Source: G963668605 sp963793625 (lineage in GTDB: Bacteria > Acidobacteriota > Terriglobia > Bryobacterales > Bryobacteraceae). Taken from it: a stretch of DNA of 64,000 bases. The notes below the pieces were generated by a model. That model made no database searches and was not told where the DNA came from. It worked only from the letters and a program-made list of their open reading frames with translations. The translations under genes and the position numbers were made by a program. Position 1 is the first letter of the stretch. The number at the start of each line of letters is the position of its first letter. The stretch is from the NCBI GenBank assembly GCA_963793625.1, contig CAWCAT010000011.1:186001-250000 (forward strand), written 5' to 3'. Of the stretch, positions 9,135 through 18,598 are shown piece after piece.

Positions 9135-11468
9135 TTAGGGCAAAAAGAGGCGGGTGATCGCCTCGCCGATTCCCTGCCCCCCGGGCGGCGCAAGGTGGAT
9201 ATTGTCGTTGAACCAGCCGAGGTCCTTCATTGCTTGCCGGTCCAGACCGGACTGCAAATCCAGATACGGAAGGCGCTTCGCCTCAAACCATTCCAGGCGC
9301 TCCTTCGACGTTTGAGCGTCGGCCGCATTGATGCCGTCGCGGGGATTCCAGCAGTTGAAAAACATGATTTGTGTCTTTGGCACAGCGCCTTTGACGCGTT
9401 GCACCAGACGCTCGTACTCATACAGTCGATTGGTATTGCTGACCGGACCGCTGCCTCCGCTCTCGGGCTTGGTGATGAAGATTATTGTGTAGTCCGGCTG
9501 AAACTCCTGAAGAATTTTCTCCCAGCCTGGCTGACGCCAGATAAAGTTGTGCGCCCAGTAACCACCGCGCGAGATGTTATTGACTATGATCCCCGGCGTG
9601 GATTTTTCGACAATTACTCCGGACAACCAGAGATTGCCATCATGGACCGCATTGACGCGCAGCATATGCTGGCCATCGGGCACGGCGAACTTAGCCAGAC
9701 CGATATCAATAGGAGCACCGTCTTTTGCCGGTGCGATTACTTTCTTCTGATCGTCAAGGGCAACGGTGAAGCCTGCGGAACGATTCTTGATCTGCTCGCC
9801 ATCGAATGTGTTGAATGTGCCGGTACTATAAACCACCGTAAACTTACTACCGCTGGCGACCAACTCGTAAGACGACTGCGGATCTGATGTCGTCAGAAGA
9901 TTTCCGTTCCATCCGAGGTACGGCCAGATGTCGCCGCGACTGCCCCAGCCATTGCGCCAGCGGCCATTCGGCCCCTTGTAACTAATGAAATCCTTTTCGC
10001 TCCACAACCAGCCAGGCACGGTGCCGCGTTCCGCAGATGGCCCCGCATGTGTTGACCAGATCGCACCGGGCCCGCCGTCGCCATAAGCCGCCTGCAGATT
10101 CTTGCGGAAATGGTGCGACCAGTGGTAGCCTCCATCGCTCAGGCTGTCGCCGATGATGAGGATGCGAAGTTGGCCGTCCTTGCCTAAATGCTGTGCTTTG
10201 TTCTTGAACCCCGCGACGAACTCGTCCGCGTTCTTTAAGCCCTTCTTCGGGTAGCCTTCATTCCACGCCGTTTTTGCCCCCGGCTGCGCTTTAGCTTGCC
10301 GCATACCGGTCGCCTGATTCACCAGGACTCGTTGACGCGCCTTCGCTGATTGCCAGGTGCCGCTGCTCACGTCACTTTCGGTAAAGGTGGCCATGAAGAT
10401 CTGCTTTTCGGCTTGTCGGGCGTAATCGTAGATCAGGTAAATGACTCCGTCCGCCGCCTGCACGCCGTCCGGGTAGGATACTCCCGCGCGCTCATCGATC
10501 ATCAAGCCGGTACTCCAGGTCTTGCCGTCGTCATTAGACAAATGCGCCATCAGGTGCGATCGCGTCTTCTTGTCTGGCGGGTTGTGTTTCACCAGCAGCA
10601 GCTTTCCCGACTGCAAACGACGGATGAAAAATCGTGACGCCACGTGAGGAATGTCCGATGCCCAGCCTGGGGCCCACGTCTTGCCACGGTCCGTTGAACG
10701 GCTTTCGCCGATGCCGATCGCTGTGCGCACCAGCATCCACAAACCGCCGTCACGCTGCTCGACGATCATGTGCTCGTCGTAACCACGCTTCGGCACAATC
10801 GCCTGCCCGAGCATGCTGAATGTCTTGCCGCGATCCTTCGTAACCCAGGCGTTCGCGCCGCTCTCGCTTGGGAGATCGTGCCTGTATTCTGGAGCGGTCC
10901 TTGTCGAGGCTTTTTGTGGCCAGACGGAGATCGGAAGCAGCCACTCACCCGTGCTGAGCACTGTGGGCTTGTTCATCATGATGCCGTTGCCAATACGGCG
11001 AGGATTTGACCATTTTGGCGAACCGTCGCCGGAGTTCTCGGAAACAATGCACCACACGCCGGAGCGGCCGTCCCAAAAGTTGTTGCTCTGCGCCCAGAAC
11101 AGCCACAGCCTGCCATCCGGGTCGTGCCACAAGGTCGGGTCGTATGCGCGCACTGCTCCGGGCGGATCGATCACCAGTTTCGGCCCTGACCATGTTTTAC
11201 CGTCATCACCGCTCGTGACGAGCACAACGTAATTGCCGGGGCCCTCGCCGGATTCATCCGGCCCCCCGGCATACCAGAGCGCCCAGAGACGCCCATTCGC
11301 CGCGCGCTCGATGCCCGGTATGCCTTGAAAGATGCGCGTCTTGTCTGCGTATTCTATGCCGGGTGCGATATTGATGACGGCAGCTTCAAGCGCGGGATCG
11401 GCGGCGTGTAGCGAAGCCAGCGGAAGCAGTAGCAAAGCGCTTAGAGAAACAAGTGCGGTGCGTTTCAT
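9135..11468 (-). CDS. Secreted sialidase-fold protein fused to an SGNH/GDSL hydrolase
   Basis: The 777-residue protein begins with a signal peptide (LSALLLLPLASLHAADP). Residues of about 30-400 form a sialidase-type beta-propeller with several Asp-box repeats (GDDGKTWSG, DRGKTFSML, TDRGKTWAPG, DDGKTWSTG). From about residue 430 there is an SGNH hydrolase domain: the nucleophile block IIGDSLSDGG lies near residue 437, and the catalytic DNIHL block near residue 754. The second half resembles esterases that remove acyl groups from sugars. The architecture suggests a two-step glycan enzyme (de-esterification plus glycan binding or cleavage) acting outside the cytoplasm. Whether the propeller is catalytic is unknown. 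No lipobox was seen. Confidence 0.82.
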   Translation of the reverse strand: MKRTALVSLSALLLLPLASLHAADPALEAAVINIAPGIEYADKTRIFQGIPGIERAANGRLWALWYAGGPDESGEGPGNYVVLVTSGDDGKTWSGPKLVIDPPGAVRAYDPTLWHDPDGRLWLFWAQSNNFWDGRSGVWCIVSENSGDGSPKWSNPRRIGNGIMMNKPTVLSTGEWLLPISVWPQKASTRTAPEYRHDLPSESGANAWVTKDRGKTFSMLGQAIVPKRGYDEHMIVEQRDGGLWMLVRTAIGIGESRSTDRGKTWAPGWASDIPHVASRFFIRRLQSGKLLLVKHNPPDKKTRSHLMAHLSNDDGKTWSTGLMIDERAGVSYPDGVQAADGVIYLIYDYARQAEKQIFMATFTESDVSSGTWQSAKARQRVLVNQATGMRQAKAQPGAKTAWNEGYPKKGLKNADEFVAGFKNKAQHLGKDGQLRILIIGDSLSDGGYHWSHHFRKNLQAAYGDGGPGAIWSTHAGPSAERGTVPGWLWSEKDFISYKGPNGRWRNGWGSRGDIWPYLGWNGNLLTTSDPQSSYELVASGSKFTVVYSTGTFNTFDGEQIKNRSAGFTVALDDQKKVIAPAKDGAPIDIGLAKFAVPDGQHMLRVNAVHDGNLWLSGVIVEKSTPGIIVNNISRGGYWAHNFIWRQPGWEKILQEFQPDYTIIFITKPESGGSGPVSNTNRLYEYERLVQRVKGAVPKTQIMFFNCWNPRDGINAADAQTSKERLEWFEAKRLPYLDLQSGLDRQAMKDLGWFNDNIHLAPPGGQGIGEAITRLFLP

Positions 11469-11490
11469 TGCGAGGATTGTATCAAGAGGT

Positions 11491-11566
<76 letters not shown>

Positions 11567-11580
11567 CAACTACTGTAAGT

Positions 11581-11769
11581 CTATACGTTTACGGCGGTCC
11601 GGCGCATTCGCCGGTTCGCCACATTGGTGGAAACTTGGAAGACGCCCGCCGCCCCGAGCCGCGTCAGCATCGCGTGCCTCAGCGAGTGTAGCACGAAATC
11701 GCCGGGCAGCCTTAGCAGCTCGCCGACCTTCCGGTGTTGAAGGTGCCGCCGTCCTTGCAACGTTCACAT
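11581..11769 (-). pseudogene. C-terminal relic of a tyrosine recombinase/phage integrase
   Basis: Read on the minus strand, a short open stretch encodes ELLRLPGDFVLHSLRHAML followed by TRLGAAG. This is the conserved HxLRH box (Arg II region) of tyrosine recombinases and the first turn after it. Beyond that point the expected GHSS...Y catalytic end is missing: the frame continues with unrelated residues and stops at 11583. Upstream, a stop codon lies near 11772. No N-terminal or core part is left in the window. The relic lies 15 bases from the 5' end of the tRNA-Ile gene, which suggests an old integration or excision event. It was found by reading the sequence directly. Confidence 0.6.
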
Positions 11770-11776
11770 TGTGAAC
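11762..11776. promoter_or_regulatory. Perfect 7-bp inverted repeat, candidate operator 1
   Basis: GTTCACATTGTGAAC is a perfect palindrome with a one-base centre. It lies about 25 bases upstream of a consensus -35 box and shares GTTCACAT with a second repeat downstream of the promoter. Its size and symmetry fit a dimeric repressor or activator of the GntR or LacI kind. The regulator is not identified. Confidence 0.5.
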
Positions 11777-11801
11777 ATCGACTTACCCCTGCTTCTCGCT
11801 C

Positions 11802-11830
11802 TTGACATCATCTGCAAACAAGAGTATAAG
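11802..11830 (+). promoter_or_regulatory. Consensus sigma-70 promoter
   Basis: A perfect -35 box TTGACA (11802-11807) is followed by a 17-base spacer and a -10 box TATAAG (11825-11830). It is oriented toward the glycosidase-like gene at 11884. This is the best-matching housekeeping promoter noticed in the window. Transcription should begin near 11837. Confidence 0.7.
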
Positions 11831-11851
11831 GTCTCTGACTCACTGAACTGA

Positions 11852-11872
11852 AGTGTTCACATAGCAAACACT
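11852..11872. promoter_or_regulatory. Inverted repeat AGTGTT-N9-AACACT, candidate operator 2
   Basis: Perfect 6-base arms flank a 9-base centre just downstream of the predicted transcription start. The element contains the same GTTCACAT octamer as the palindrome at 11762-11776, about 93 bases away. A site on each side of a promoter is typical of repression by looping. This is an inference from position and symmetry only. Confidence 0.4.
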
Positions 11873-11883
11873 GGAGCCCAAGC

Positions 11884-14800
11884 GTGGATATCGTGAAATA
11901 TGAGCGTAGGCAGGAACGAGTTCGAAATCGACTCATGTCGAGGTGCATCTGTATCCTCGCTCTTGTTTGTGCCGGTCTGCCGGGCGCGTTAGTGCTCGCC
12001 GCTCCTCCTGTCACTACCGTTCACCTTCCAACTGGGACAATTCGAGGTTCGGTTTCGATGTGGGTCACCACGGCCCAGGATGCAGCCGATTTCGGCTTAC
12101 GCGCCCAGACCCTGTTTGCTGCCGAAGGAATCGGGCCTGCACCAATCCGCTTCTACCTCGGACCTGCGGGTGCCGGCCGCGAGGACGTTGGTGACCGTAT
12201 ACTCCTTCGCTTCTCGGCTGCCGGTTTCCCGCACAGGCTGTTGGCTTCGGAACGAGTCGAGTTCTGGCGCAAGGGCGAGCGCCGCCATCTCGTCGTCAGC
12301 TGGGATTCCACGACAGGCGATGTGTCCGCAGCCATCAACGGAAAGTGGATGCCGTTGCTGGACACCAGCAACATGGCGAAGCTCTATCTCAAGTTCCCAT
12401 GGCAGGCGGTGCCCTCGTCGAAGCTGTTAATCGGAGCTAGTGACGTCAAGGGCAAGGACCCCTGGCAAGGGGTCATTGAGGACGTCAAGGTCTTTGACCA
12501 TCCGCTAACGCCCGAAGAGGCCCGCGCCGAATTCCTCCGTCGCGGCCAGTTCCGTATTGAGGTCCGAAACATAGATGCTTTCCTGTTCGCTGGGCGGCAG
12601 GAGCGGTTCCGCCTTGTACTCGAGAATCCGTCGCCGAAACCCGTGAGCGTCACTCCTGAGATCGAGGGAGCGACCCGATTTAACACCGTGACGATCGGCT
12701 CCGGTCAGACAGTGACCGTCGAGACTCGTCTGCGGCTCGCTACGCCTGGCACTCACACGCTTCGGGTGCAACTGGGTAACGACACCCGTCTGCTCGAGGT
12801 GACCGCGATCGATCCGGCAGCGCGACGAGCCGGTACATCGCGCGACAGCCTGAAACTGATCGCGGACGTGGACGCGACCGCCCAAGCGCCGGTGGCAGAA
12901 TCGGCGCCCTCGCGCATCATCGATTCACCGCTCGGCCGGTATCGGGAAAGTGCCGATAAACGGCATGACCGCTTCGCCGTGGGCTTCACTGTGCGCGACC
13001 TGATGCAACCGCACGTGGCAGTAATTGAATACCCGGACGACAAGCCGCGAACGATGGAGGCGCTCCTGCAACGACTGGAAGCGCCTGGCAGCCTTGGCGA
13101 TTACCAAGGTCAGACCGGCGTGCTATGCGGCGCCGAGTATCCGCTTTCGCAAAGAATGCAGGAACACCGGATCGTATTCTGGCCGACAGCTGCCCGGATG
13201 TCGTTCATCTTCATGACTGGTGAGAACGGGCGCCCGGCAGCCGTCCGGCGCATCCGCGTATACGAACAAATTCGAAGGCGGCCTCTCACGGCTGACGGCG
13301 GAGACAAAACGTGAAGGCCGCCACATTGGTGTCTATTACGAGGATCCGGTACTCAGCAGAAGCTTCAGCCACGGCGCAATGATGCCTGGTTTCGAAAAAA
13401 CCGTTGACGCTCTGCTCAACTACATGGAGTGGTCTGGTCAGGACACACTCAACTACCCGTTGGTATGGTACTCTGGGCCGCTTTACGGCTCACTAGTCGA
13501 ACCTCTCGAAGCGGATATCTCATCGCGGCCGCATCCGTATGACTTTCCACGTTACCTGATGAAGCGCCTTGAGACTCACGGGATGACGTTCAACGCTGGA
13601 ATGCACGTTCACAACCTGGCGAGCCTTATCCCGGAGGTACTTGTCGATACCCCTCGCATCCTCGCCGGTGAAGAAACGCCTCTCAACATGCAGGCCAATA
13701 ACAAACCCAAGGCCGAGGGCTTCCATGGGCAGGACACGAGCTTCAACCCCGTTGACCGCCGGGTCCAGAAGGCTGTCAACACGATTGTCCGCGAAATCGC
13801 AGAACGCTACGGGGACGAGCCGTCGTTCACTGGCATAACTCTGGTCACCGCCCGTCAGAAGTTATTTACGTTCAACTCTTTGGACAGCGGCTACAACGAC
13901 TCAAACGTCCGCCAATTCGAAAGCGAGACCGGCATACGCGTCCCCGTAGAGCGGAATGACCCCGAACGCTTCTCCAAGAGTCATGCGTGGCTGCTTGCGA
14001 ACAAGCGGCGTGAGTGGATCGACTGGCGCTGCCGCAAAATTCACGACTGGTATAAGGAAATGGCGGACACCCTCTCGGCCAAACGGTCGGATTTAAAACT
14101 GACAGTGAACCTCGCTCCACACCTTGTCCTGTACGGGCACCGGCTGGCGAACTACATGCAAGAACCGCAAGTGTTCGCCGAGGTCGTGCGCGAAACCGGT
14201 ATTGATATTCAGCTTTTCGCTAAAGACCGCAACATCCATCTCAGCAACTCAAGTATCCCAGCCGATTCCCGCTGGCTGAGACTGCGCAAGATCGGCGTGA
14301 CCGCGGAGGAACAGCGCACCGGGGCGTATGCGCCAGAATTGGTCGCGCCACTGCGAGGGCTGGCGGGCGGGTCGTCGATGAAGATTCACGACCGCTATTT
14401 CGAGAACGCCATCGGAAAAGAGAAGCCGCTCACAGGTTTGGGCGTCCAAGAGCATGGCTGGCGTGTATCCACGTTCAACCCCGCACACATACACAGTCTC
14501 GAGCAGTACGCCATGCCGTTGGCTAACTTCGATGCCCTGGAGATTATAAAGGGCGGCTTCGTCATTGGGACGCTCGGCATGGAACCGTATCTCGCGGAGT
14601 TCGCACGCCAGTTTCGGGCGATTCCCGGTGTGCACTTTGACGACGTGCCCGGAATTGAAGATCCTGTGCGGGTCCGGCAGAAAGTCATAGACGGTAAGGC
14701 GTTTTTTTATGTGTTGAATACGGTACCGGCCAAAGCGCAACTAACGTTGAAACTGGCCGGAGAGGCTGATCTGCAGCTCTCGCTTGCCCCCTATGAGCTA

Positions 14801-15019
14801 AAGACGTTCGAGCGGAATTCCACTCGGCCGGTCGTGTTGGGTGGTAGTGCGACGGCGGAGCCGGCCTTTGTGGCCGAGGTGGAGCGGGAGCTGCGGCAAG
14901 CCGAAAAGACTGCTGCGCCGTCGCCCTATCTGGATTTTGCGCGCAAGTGCTGGGCCGAGAGGCGATGCTCACGGCTCTTCCGCCTGCTTCAGGAGTCCTG
15001 GAATCAAGCTGCGCGATAA
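11884..15019 (+). CDS. Secreted LamG-like/glycoside-hydrolase-like protein, frame-interrupted
   Basis: Two overlapping frames (11884-13314 and 13220-15019) make one protein of about 1,040 residues; they join near 13270, where an extra C appears after VYEQI. GTG 11884 has a GGAG Shine-Dalgarno 7 bases upstream; ATG 11935 would give a shorter signal peptide (CILALVCAGLPGALVLAA). Residues of about 45-240 form a LamG/concanavalin-type domain (WQGVIEDVKVFDHPLTPEEA). The second half has a barrel-like pattern (HIGVYYEDPVLS, YPLVWYSGPLYGSL, NLAPHLVLYGHR) resembling secreted glycosidases of the family 10-like kind, but catalytic residues were not identified. It is followed by the Oar-like receptor after 43 bases, which suggests a joint role in glycan uptake. 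Confidence 0.65.
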
Positions 15020-15062
15020 GCAGCATCATAGAGCGGTTCGGAAAATAAAGGGAGATTGTTTG

Positions 15063-18000
15063 ATGTTACGAGTACTGTTGTTTGGCTTGATCTTTTCGGC
15101 TGGAGTATTTGCACAAACATCCACCGGGTCCATCACGGGAACAGTGGTGGACCCCACTAATGCACCGGTTGCCGGCGCATCTGTTGCGGTGCGGCACGTG
15201 GTGACAACGGCGCTCCGCGAGGCAGCTACTGATGAACGCGGCGCATTCCAGTTCGCCAGTCTGGCGCCGGGCCAGTACCAGCTGACGGTCACGGCTCCCG
15301 GTTTCAAGAAAGTCGAAAAGACGAACCTCAACCTGACCGCGGCGGAAACGCTACCCGCAGGCAAGATCGCGTTGGTGCTGGGCGACACCGCCGAGTCGAT
15401 CACGGTGGAAGCACAGGGCAGTATCGTGCAGACCACCTCCGCCGAACGCGCTGGCGTGGTTACGCGCGACCAGTTTGAAACGCTGCTCAGTATTGGCCGC
15501 GACGCGCTCTCCATGATCGGCCTGATGCCAGGTGTCGTGGGTGAAGGTATCGACGCAAACGTGCAGGGCAACCGCAACACCACTAACAATGTTTCAGTGG
15601 AAGGCATGCCGCTGAACAACTTCGGCAACAACCGTGGACCGACGGTCTCGCTGTCCATGGATGCGGTCGCGGAAATGAAGGTCCTGCTCGCCAACTATCA
15701 AGCCGAATACGGCCGCGGTTCCGGGGCTAACATCGTCCTTGTCCCCAGGGGCGGCACGCGCGCTTTTCACGGGCTTTTCTCGTATTTCAAGCGTCACGAA
15801 CAGTTCAATGCGAATAGCTACTTCAACAACCAGGTTGGCACGCCCAAGAGCCGCGACCGCTTCAACATGTTCACTTACAACGTCGGTGGGCCCGTTTACA
15901 TCCCCAAGCTATTCAATGCCGATCGCAACAAACTCTTCTTCTTTTGGTTGCAGGAATTCTGGCCCTCCTCGGTCGGCACCACCGGCTCTGTGACTGTTCC
16001 CACGGCGCTCGAGCGGAAAGGAGACTTTTCTCAATCACTCGATTTGAACAACCGTGCAATCAACATCAGGGACACCACGACTGGCGCTGCGTTCCCCGGA
16101 AACATCGTCCCGCCTTCGCGGCTTGATCCGAGCGGCACGGCACTGCTGAACGTATTCCCTCAGCCAAACTTCTTCGATCGCACCATCTCGCGAGGAACAT
16201 ACAATTACATCTTTCAAACCAACGCTGATGTGACGCCACGGCGCGATATGCTCCGCCTGGATTACAACCTTCGACCCCAGGATCAGATCGCGTTCAGCTA
16301 CGCGGCATCCAACGATATTTCGACCGGCGCACTGGGCATCGCCACTTCTTATGGCGCCAACTGGCCGCAGATCTCCCGGAAGTATTTCTACCGGGGAAGA
16401 ACGTATTCCGGTCGCTACACGCACATATTCAGCCCCACCTTGATTAACGAATTCAATCTTGGAACCGGCCGTCGCCCGCAAGGCGAAGATGTCCCTTCCG
16501 ACGAACTGGCCCGGCTCCGAACGGATAAGGTGGGCTTTGTCGCTGGGCAGTTATATCCGGCCAGCAACCCGTATTCGCTGATTCCCAACGCGACGTTCGG
16601 GGGTGTGTCGAACGCCGCAGCGTTGAACGAGGGCGGAGGCGGACGCTTCCCGTTCGAACAGCGCGTCAATTTTATCAGCGCCACAAATAACGTAACCAAG
16701 ATTCTCGGCACACACACGATCAAGGCCGGCGTAACCTATGATTTTGCGGCGAATCGCACATGGTTTTCGGTGAGCAAATTCGGCGCCTACGATTTCGCGA
16801 ACAACGGCACCAATCCGCTCAACACTGGGTACGCCTACTCCAACGCCGCGCTCGGAGTGTTTAACACTTATAGGGAGTCCACCTCCGCGCCGATCCAGCA
16901 TATCTGGCAGCACAACCTGGAGTGGTTCGTGCAAGACAACTGGAGGGTTTCGCGAAAGCTGACGCTCGATTACGGCATGCGGTTCTACTGGATCATTCCG
17001 CTCTATGACCGCGACAACATGATGTCGGGGTTTGTTCCCGAGCGCTTCAACGAAGCACGTGAGGTGCAACTGATTCAGCCAAGGTTGGTAAACGGTGCAC
17101 GCTTAGGCGTCCATCCGATCACCGGTGCGGTAGTTCCGGCAGCGTTGATCGGATCGATCGCGGCGGGCACGGGCGATCCGTTCAATGGCATGTTGGTCAC
17201 AGCCAATGAGTCCTCTTATCCGCGCTCGCTCGTGGAAGATCGCGGAGTCCAGTTCGGTCCGCGATTCGGTTTTGCCTACGACATCACGGGCCGAGCTAAA
17301 ACCGTGATCAGCGGCGGATTCGGCATGTACTACAACCGCCAGAACCTGCTGGATAATTTCAACGATTTCGGCACGCAGCCGCCCCTGGTGCAAACGCCAT
17401 CGATCAACTATGGAACGATCGCGAACCTTAGGTCTTACGCGGGCGTAATCTTCCCGCAAAATCCAATCAACGGCATCGACCGGTACTCGAAGACCCCGAC
17501 CGTCATGAATCAGAGCCTCTCGCTGAAGCATAACATTGGCTTCGGTACCGTCCTTGATTTGGCCTACGTCGGATCGCTTGGCAGACATCTCATGCAACGC
17601 AGAAGCATCAACTACATTGAGACCGGCGCGAATTTCCAGCCCGCGAATGCCGATCCGTCGCGGCCGGGTTTCGCCCTGCCGTCCGCTTTCCTGCGCAGGA
17701 TGACGGGCTATGAGGACGTGACGATTCGCGAAGGCTCCAGTTCATCGAACTATCACTCGCTGCAACTTCAGGCAAATCGCAGATTCGCACGCGGGCTGCA
17801 GTTCGGTGCGAATTGGACATGGTCGAAGGCTTTGACCTATGTTGACGGTGACGCAACTGGCGTCACGCCGCTGGTCCCGTGGCGCGCGTGGTATTACGGG
17901 CTTGCAGGATTTGATCGCACCCACATTGTGAAAATCAACTGGATTTGGGACGTGCCGAAGACTCCCTGGCGACGGGGCATTCCTAACCACGTGCTGAACA

Positions 18001-18473
18001 ACTGGCAGCTCTCCGGGGTCGCAACCTTCGCAAGTGGCGCGCCCGTCAGTGTCACATTCTCTACCGCAACAGCCTCTGACATTACGGGAACCCCCAGCCA
18101 GAACGCGAGGACAGTAGTCACCGGCAATCCCGCGCTGCCCCGGGGCGAACGCACCTTTGAGCGCAACTTCCGCACCGACATGTTTCTCCCACCTGAGAAG
18201 GGGACTTTCGGCACCGCGGCGAAGACTGATTTCCGGGGGCCTGGCGCCAACAGATGGAATATGGCGCTCTTCAAGAACTTTCTGGTGCGCGAACCGATTC
18301 GCTTGAACTTGCGGTGCGAGATGTCGAACGCGTTCAACCACACGCAGTTTACCGCTTGGGATACGGCAGCCCGCTTCGATGCGCAAGGGAAGCAGATTAA
18401 TACGCGATTCGGCCAGGCGATCGCTGCAGGCTCGCCTCGCGTAGTCCAGTTGGCCCTGCGTCTCCAATTCTGA
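15063..18473 (+). CDS. Oar-like TonB-dependent outer-membrane receptor with carboxypeptidase-regulatory domain
   Basis: The 1,136-residue protein starts at ATG 15063 after a GGGAGA Shine-Dalgarno and has a signal peptide ending near VFAQT. Residues of about 20-105 form a carboxypeptidase regulatory-like beta-sandwich (GSITGTVVDPTNAPVAGASV). A plug region follows (SIGRDALSMIGLMPGVVG; AEYGRGSGANIVLVPRGGT), then a large beta-barrel that ends in a terminal phenylalanine (LALRLQF), as outer-membrane proteins do. This family is greatly expanded in Acidobacteriota and is thought to import or bind large substrates such as oligosaccharides. It is probably co-transcribed with the upstream secreted enzyme. 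The ligand is unknown. Confidence 0.92.
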   Translation: MLRVLLFGLIFSAGVFAQTSTGSITGTVVDPTNAPVAGASVAVRHVVTTALREAATDERGAFQFASLAPGQYQLTVTAPGFKKVEKTNLNLTAAETLPAGKIALVLGDTAESITVEAQGSIVQTTSAERAGVVTRDQFETLLSIGRDALSMIGLMPGVVGEGIDANVQGNRNTTNNVSVEGMPLNNFGNNRGPTVSLSMDAVAEMKVLLANYQAEYGRGSGANIVLVPRGGTRAFHGLFSYFKRHEQFNANSYFNNQVGTPKSRDRFNMFTYNVGGPVYIPKLFNADRNKLFFFWLQEFWPSSVGTTGSVTVPTALERKGDFSQSLDLNNRAINIRDTTTGAAFPGNIVPPSRLDPSGTALLNVFPQPNFFDRTISRGTYNYIFQTNADVTPRRDMLRLDYNLRPQDQIAFSYAASNDISTGALGIATSYGANWPQISRKYFYRGRTYSGRYTHIFSPTLINEFNLGTGRRPQGEDVPSDELARLRTDKVGFVAGQLYPASNPYSLIPNATFGGVSNAAALNEGGGGRFPFEQRVNFISATNNVTKILGTHTIKAGVTYDFAANRTWFSVSKFGAYDFANNGTNPLNTGYAYSNAALGVFNTYRESTSAPIQHIWQHNLEWFVQDNWRVSRKLTLDYGMRFYWIIPLYDRDNMMSGFVPERFNEAREVQLIQPRLVNGARLGVHPITGAVVPAALIGSIAAGTGDPFNGMLVTANESSYPRSLVEDRGVQFGPRFGFAYDITGRAKTVISGGFGMYYNRQNLLDNFNDFGTQPPLVQTPSINYGTIANLRSYAGVIFPQNPINGIDRYSKTPTVMNQSLSLKHNIGFGTVLDLAYVGSLGRHLMQRRSINYIETGANFQPANADPSRPGFALPSAFLRRMTGYEDVTIREGSSSSNYHSLQLQANRRFARGLQFGANWTWSKALTYVDGDATGVTPLVPWRAWYYGLAGFDRTHIVKINWIWDVPKTPWRRGIPNHVLNNWQLSGVATFASGAPVSVTFSTATASDITGTPSQNARTVVTGNPALPRGERTFERNFRTDMFLPPEKGTFGTAAKTDFRGPGANRWNMALFKNFLVREPIRLNLRCEMSNAFNHTQFTAWDTAARFDAQGKQINTRFGQAIAAGSPRVVQLALRLQF

Positions 18474-18486
18474 GCCGTTTTTAATG

Positions 18487-18521
18487 TGCCGGTGAGGCGA
18501 TTCAATCACGCCACACCGGCA
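18487..18521. other. Strong hairpin without a U-tract
   Basis: TGCCGGTGAGGCG and CGCCACACCGGCA pair over 12 of 13 positions around a 9-base loop. The element sits 13 bases after the receptor stop codon and is not followed by a run of T on either strand. It may protect the mRNA 3' end or act as a Rho-linked or processing signal. Confidence 0.45.
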
Positions 18522-18598
18522 GCGGGGCGGAGCACCTCCCCGCCAACTAGCAGAGTGATGCATTCGTGTTGGACATCGAATTCAACTAGAATGTGGCA

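Noticed and set aside
17742..18563. 273-codon minus-strand frame at the receptor end
   Set aside because: Antisense to the conserved beta-barrel and spanning the hairpin region.
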